Of a stretch of DNA of 6,646 nt, positions 5,560-6,646 are shown piece after piece. Each line of letters starts with the position of its first letter. The stretch's first letter is position 1. The stretch comes from Paludibacter sp. (GTDB lineage Bacteria; Bacteroidota; Bacteroidia; Bacteroidales; Paludibacteraceae): positions 1 to 6,646 of the forward strand of contig JAITXR010000318.1 in NCBI GenBank assembly GCA_031284665.1. The letters are read 5' to 3'. Both the position numbers and the translations under genes were made by a program. Under the pieces are notes generated by a model, which ran no database searches, had not been told where the DNA came from, and saw only the letters and a list, made by a program, of their open reading frames with translations.

Positions 5560-6396
5560 ATGGAAATTAACAACGCAAAATCTGTTCATTTACAGGACTT
5601 CCCTCAGGCTGACGAAACTCTGATTGACCACAATCTCGAAGAGTGTATGCGTCTGGCGCAACAAATTTCGTCGATGATATTGGCTCTGCGCCGAAAAGCG
5701 GAGAAAAAAGTCCGCCAGCCACTGCTCAAAGCCGTAGTGCCCGCAACCGACGAAAAAGCATTTAAGCAAATCAGTTATATTGCCGATTTGATTAAAACCG
5801 AAGTGAATATCAAGGAATTAGTTGTGCTCTCGCCTGACAGCGAAATGGAAAATATCGTCAAACGAATAAAACCAAATTTCAAAACACTCGGCAAACGCTA
5901 CGGTAAACTGATGAAAGAAATTGCTGCCGCATTTACCGAATTTACCAAAGCCGACATCGCGCAAATAGAAAAAGCCGAAACATACACATTTAGCCTGCCA
6001 AACGGCGATAATGTGGCACTGCAAAGCGAAGATTATGAGATAATTACCGAAGATATGCCCGGCTGGATGGTTACTAACGATGGTGTGATTACGGTGGCGC
6101 TCGATATTGAAGTTACCGACGAACTTTACCGCGAAGGTATTGCGCGCGAACTTGTAAATCGCATCCAAAATATCCGAAAATCAAGCGGCTTTGAGATAAC
6201 CGACAAAATTAAAATAGAAATAGAAGAACGACCCGAAATTACCGATGCCGTGCGCGAACATTCAGCATATATCGCTCAGCAAACACTGGCTAATTCGCTA
6301 ATCCTGAAATCGCAAGTGATGCACGCCGACCAACTTGATTTCGACGATTATATAGTGCGCATCAGAGTGGAAAAAGAATTAATAAAAGATATTTAG
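5560..6396 (+). CDS. ileS: Isoleucyl-tRNA synthetase, C-terminal part only (truncated or split ileS)
   Basis: The 278 residues correspond to the C-terminal quarter of a Bacteroidetes isoleucyl-tRNA synthetase, a cytosolic enzyme normally of about 1,100 residues that charges tRNA-Ile. Recognisable stretches are SVHLQDFPQADETLID (8-23), ISSMILALRRKAEKKVRQPL (36-55, the end of the anticodon-binding helical domain), EVNIKEL (81-87), PNFKTLGKRYGK (105-116), and the near-invariant block at 191-219 containing REGIARELVNRIQ and SGFEITDKI. Everything upstream is absent: the Rossmann core with its HIGH and KMSKS motifs, the editing domain and most of the anticodon-binding helices. The frame is closed by a TAA at 5509-5511, and residues before about codon 7 no longer look like IleS, so the break lies near 5575. 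This piece alone cannot aminoacylate. The 278 codons have no internal stop or frameshift, and a DksA-like gene follows, the usual neighbour of ileS here. The TAG stop lies in the first unit of a downstream repeat. Either a functional split subunit or a young pseudogene fragment. Confidence 0.88.
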   Translation: MEINNAKSVHLQDFPQADETLIDHNLEECMRLAQQISSMILALRRKAEKKVRQPLLKAVVPATDEKAFKQISYIADLIKTEVNIKELVVLSPDSEMENIVKRIKPNFKTLGKRYGKLMKEIAAAFTEFTKADIAQIEKAETYTFSLPNGDNVALQSEDYEIITEDMPGWMVTNDGVITVALDIEVTDELYREGIARELVNRIQNIRKSSGFEITDKIKIEIEERPEITDAVREHSAYIAQQTLANSLILKSQVMHADQLDFDDYIVRIRVEKELIKDI

Positions 6397-6490
6397 ACAT
6401 TAGACACTTAGATATTTAGATATTTAGATATTAGATAATAAGATGTGAGATATGAGATAGTCCGACGTCTAATAGTCTAACAGTCTCAAT
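6391..6490. repeat. Array of 7-8 nt units that reverses orientation
   Basis: From 6391 to 6458 there are nine units of 7 or 8 nt ending in AGAC or AGAT (ATTTAGAC, ATTAGAC, ACTTAGAT, ATTTAGAT twice, ATTAGAT, AATAAGAT, GTGAGAT, ATGAGAT). After a short junction containing GACGTC (6464-6469), three 8-nt units run the opposite way at 6467-6490 (GTCTAATA, GTCTAACA, GTCTCAAT). The outer arms can pair: TTAGAC-A-TTAGAC (6393-6405) with GTCTAA-TA-GTCTAA (6467-6480), giving two 6-bp helices around a small bulge with a loop of about 61 nt. The first unit supplies the ileS stop codon. No T-run follows on the plus strand, so a simple terminator is not supported. Confidence 0.7.
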
Positions 6491-6531
6491 AATCAAAAAA
6501 AAACAGATAAAAATAGTTGCAGATATAAAAA

Positions 6532-6539
6532 TAAATTTG
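6532..6539 (+). promoter_or_regulatory. Possible -7 box for the DksA-like gene
   Basis: TAAATTTG fits TAnnTTTG and lies 39 nt before the ATG at 6579. No -33 box is found at the right distance; the nearest upstream TTG is only 12 nt away. The surrounding DNA is so AT-rich that a chance match is possible. Confidence 0.35.
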
Positions 6540-6578
6540 TAATTTAGTCAAATGAAAAATTACTAAAAAAACCTAATT

Positions 6579-6646
6579 ATGAAAAAAGAAAAAACACGGT
6601 ACTCAGATGCCGAATTGGAAGAGTTTCGTTCAATCATCAACGAAAA
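6579..6646 (+). CDS. TraR/DksA-family zinc-finger protein, N-terminal start only
   Basis: An ATG at 6579 opens a frame running off the right edge (22 full codons). It reads MKKEKTRYSDAELEEF and then RSIINE. The RYSDAELEEF stretch is characteristic of the small Bacteroidetes TraR/DksA-type proteins, whose C-terminal four-cysteine zinc finger would lie outside the window. Relatives bind RNA polymerase near the secondary channel and modulate transcription; whether this one does so is inferred. The gene commonly follows ileS in Bacteroidetes, often with lspA next, so its position identifies this as the native ileS locus. The 182-nt gap after ileS holds the oriented repeat array and a possible -7 box. 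Confidence 0.75.
   Translation, partial: MKKEKTRYSDAELEEFRSIINE

Noticed and set aside
5818..6168. Open frame of 116 codons on the minus strand
   Set aside because: Antisense shadow of the conserved IleS C-terminal coding sequence.
6391..6490. CRISPR array
   Set aside because: Units are only 7-8 nt and contiguous with no spacers, and they switch orientation.

Overview
The window looks like chromosomal DNA from a Bacteroidetes (Bacteroidota) bacterium, most likely of the order Bacteroidales. The evidence is the FabH, IleS and DksA-like protein sequences, the DUF177-rpmF-fabH order, a DUF3943 protein with a Gln after its signal peptide, the absence of Shine-Dalgarno sequences, and several promoters of the Bacteroidetes type (TTTG/TTG, about 19-20 nt, TAnnTTTG). 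The coding DNA is moderately AT-rich and the spacers next to starts are very AT-rich.

Layout. 1-1757 (minus strand) is a compact lipid/ribosome operon: a DUF177 (YceD-like) protein, ribosomal protein L32 (rpmF), and fabH, which runs off the left edge close to its natural C-terminus. A near-consensus promoter lies just in front of it. 1884-3377 (minus) is a 12-helix MFS transporter of unknown substrate with its own probable promoter. 3636-5123 (plus) is a secreted DUF3943 protein, probably an outer-membrane beta-barrel. 5124-5559 has no gene: it is a comparatively GC-rich patchwork of small palindromes and 7-nt tandem repeats, ending in an AT-rich promoter. 5560-6396 (plus) encodes only the C-terminal quarter of isoleucyl-tRNA synthetase. 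6391-6490 is an unusual array of 7-8 nt units that reverses orientation. 6579-6646 is the first 22 codons of a TraR/DksA-type zinc-finger protein, the gene that usually follows ileS in Bacteroidetes.

The first three genes link fatty-acid initiation (FabH) to ribosome assembly (L32, DUF177), an old and common association. The transporter and the DUF3943 gene are divergent and not obviously connected to the rest. The main anomaly is the ileS locus: the right-hand neighbour is the expected one, but about three quarters of the gene, including the whole catalytic core, is absent upstream. What remains is an intact reading frame that starts near a domain boundary and has a good promoter of its own. 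It could be a split tRNA synthetase, a retained accessory fragment, or debris of a rearrangement at the neighbouring repeats; the window alone cannot decide.
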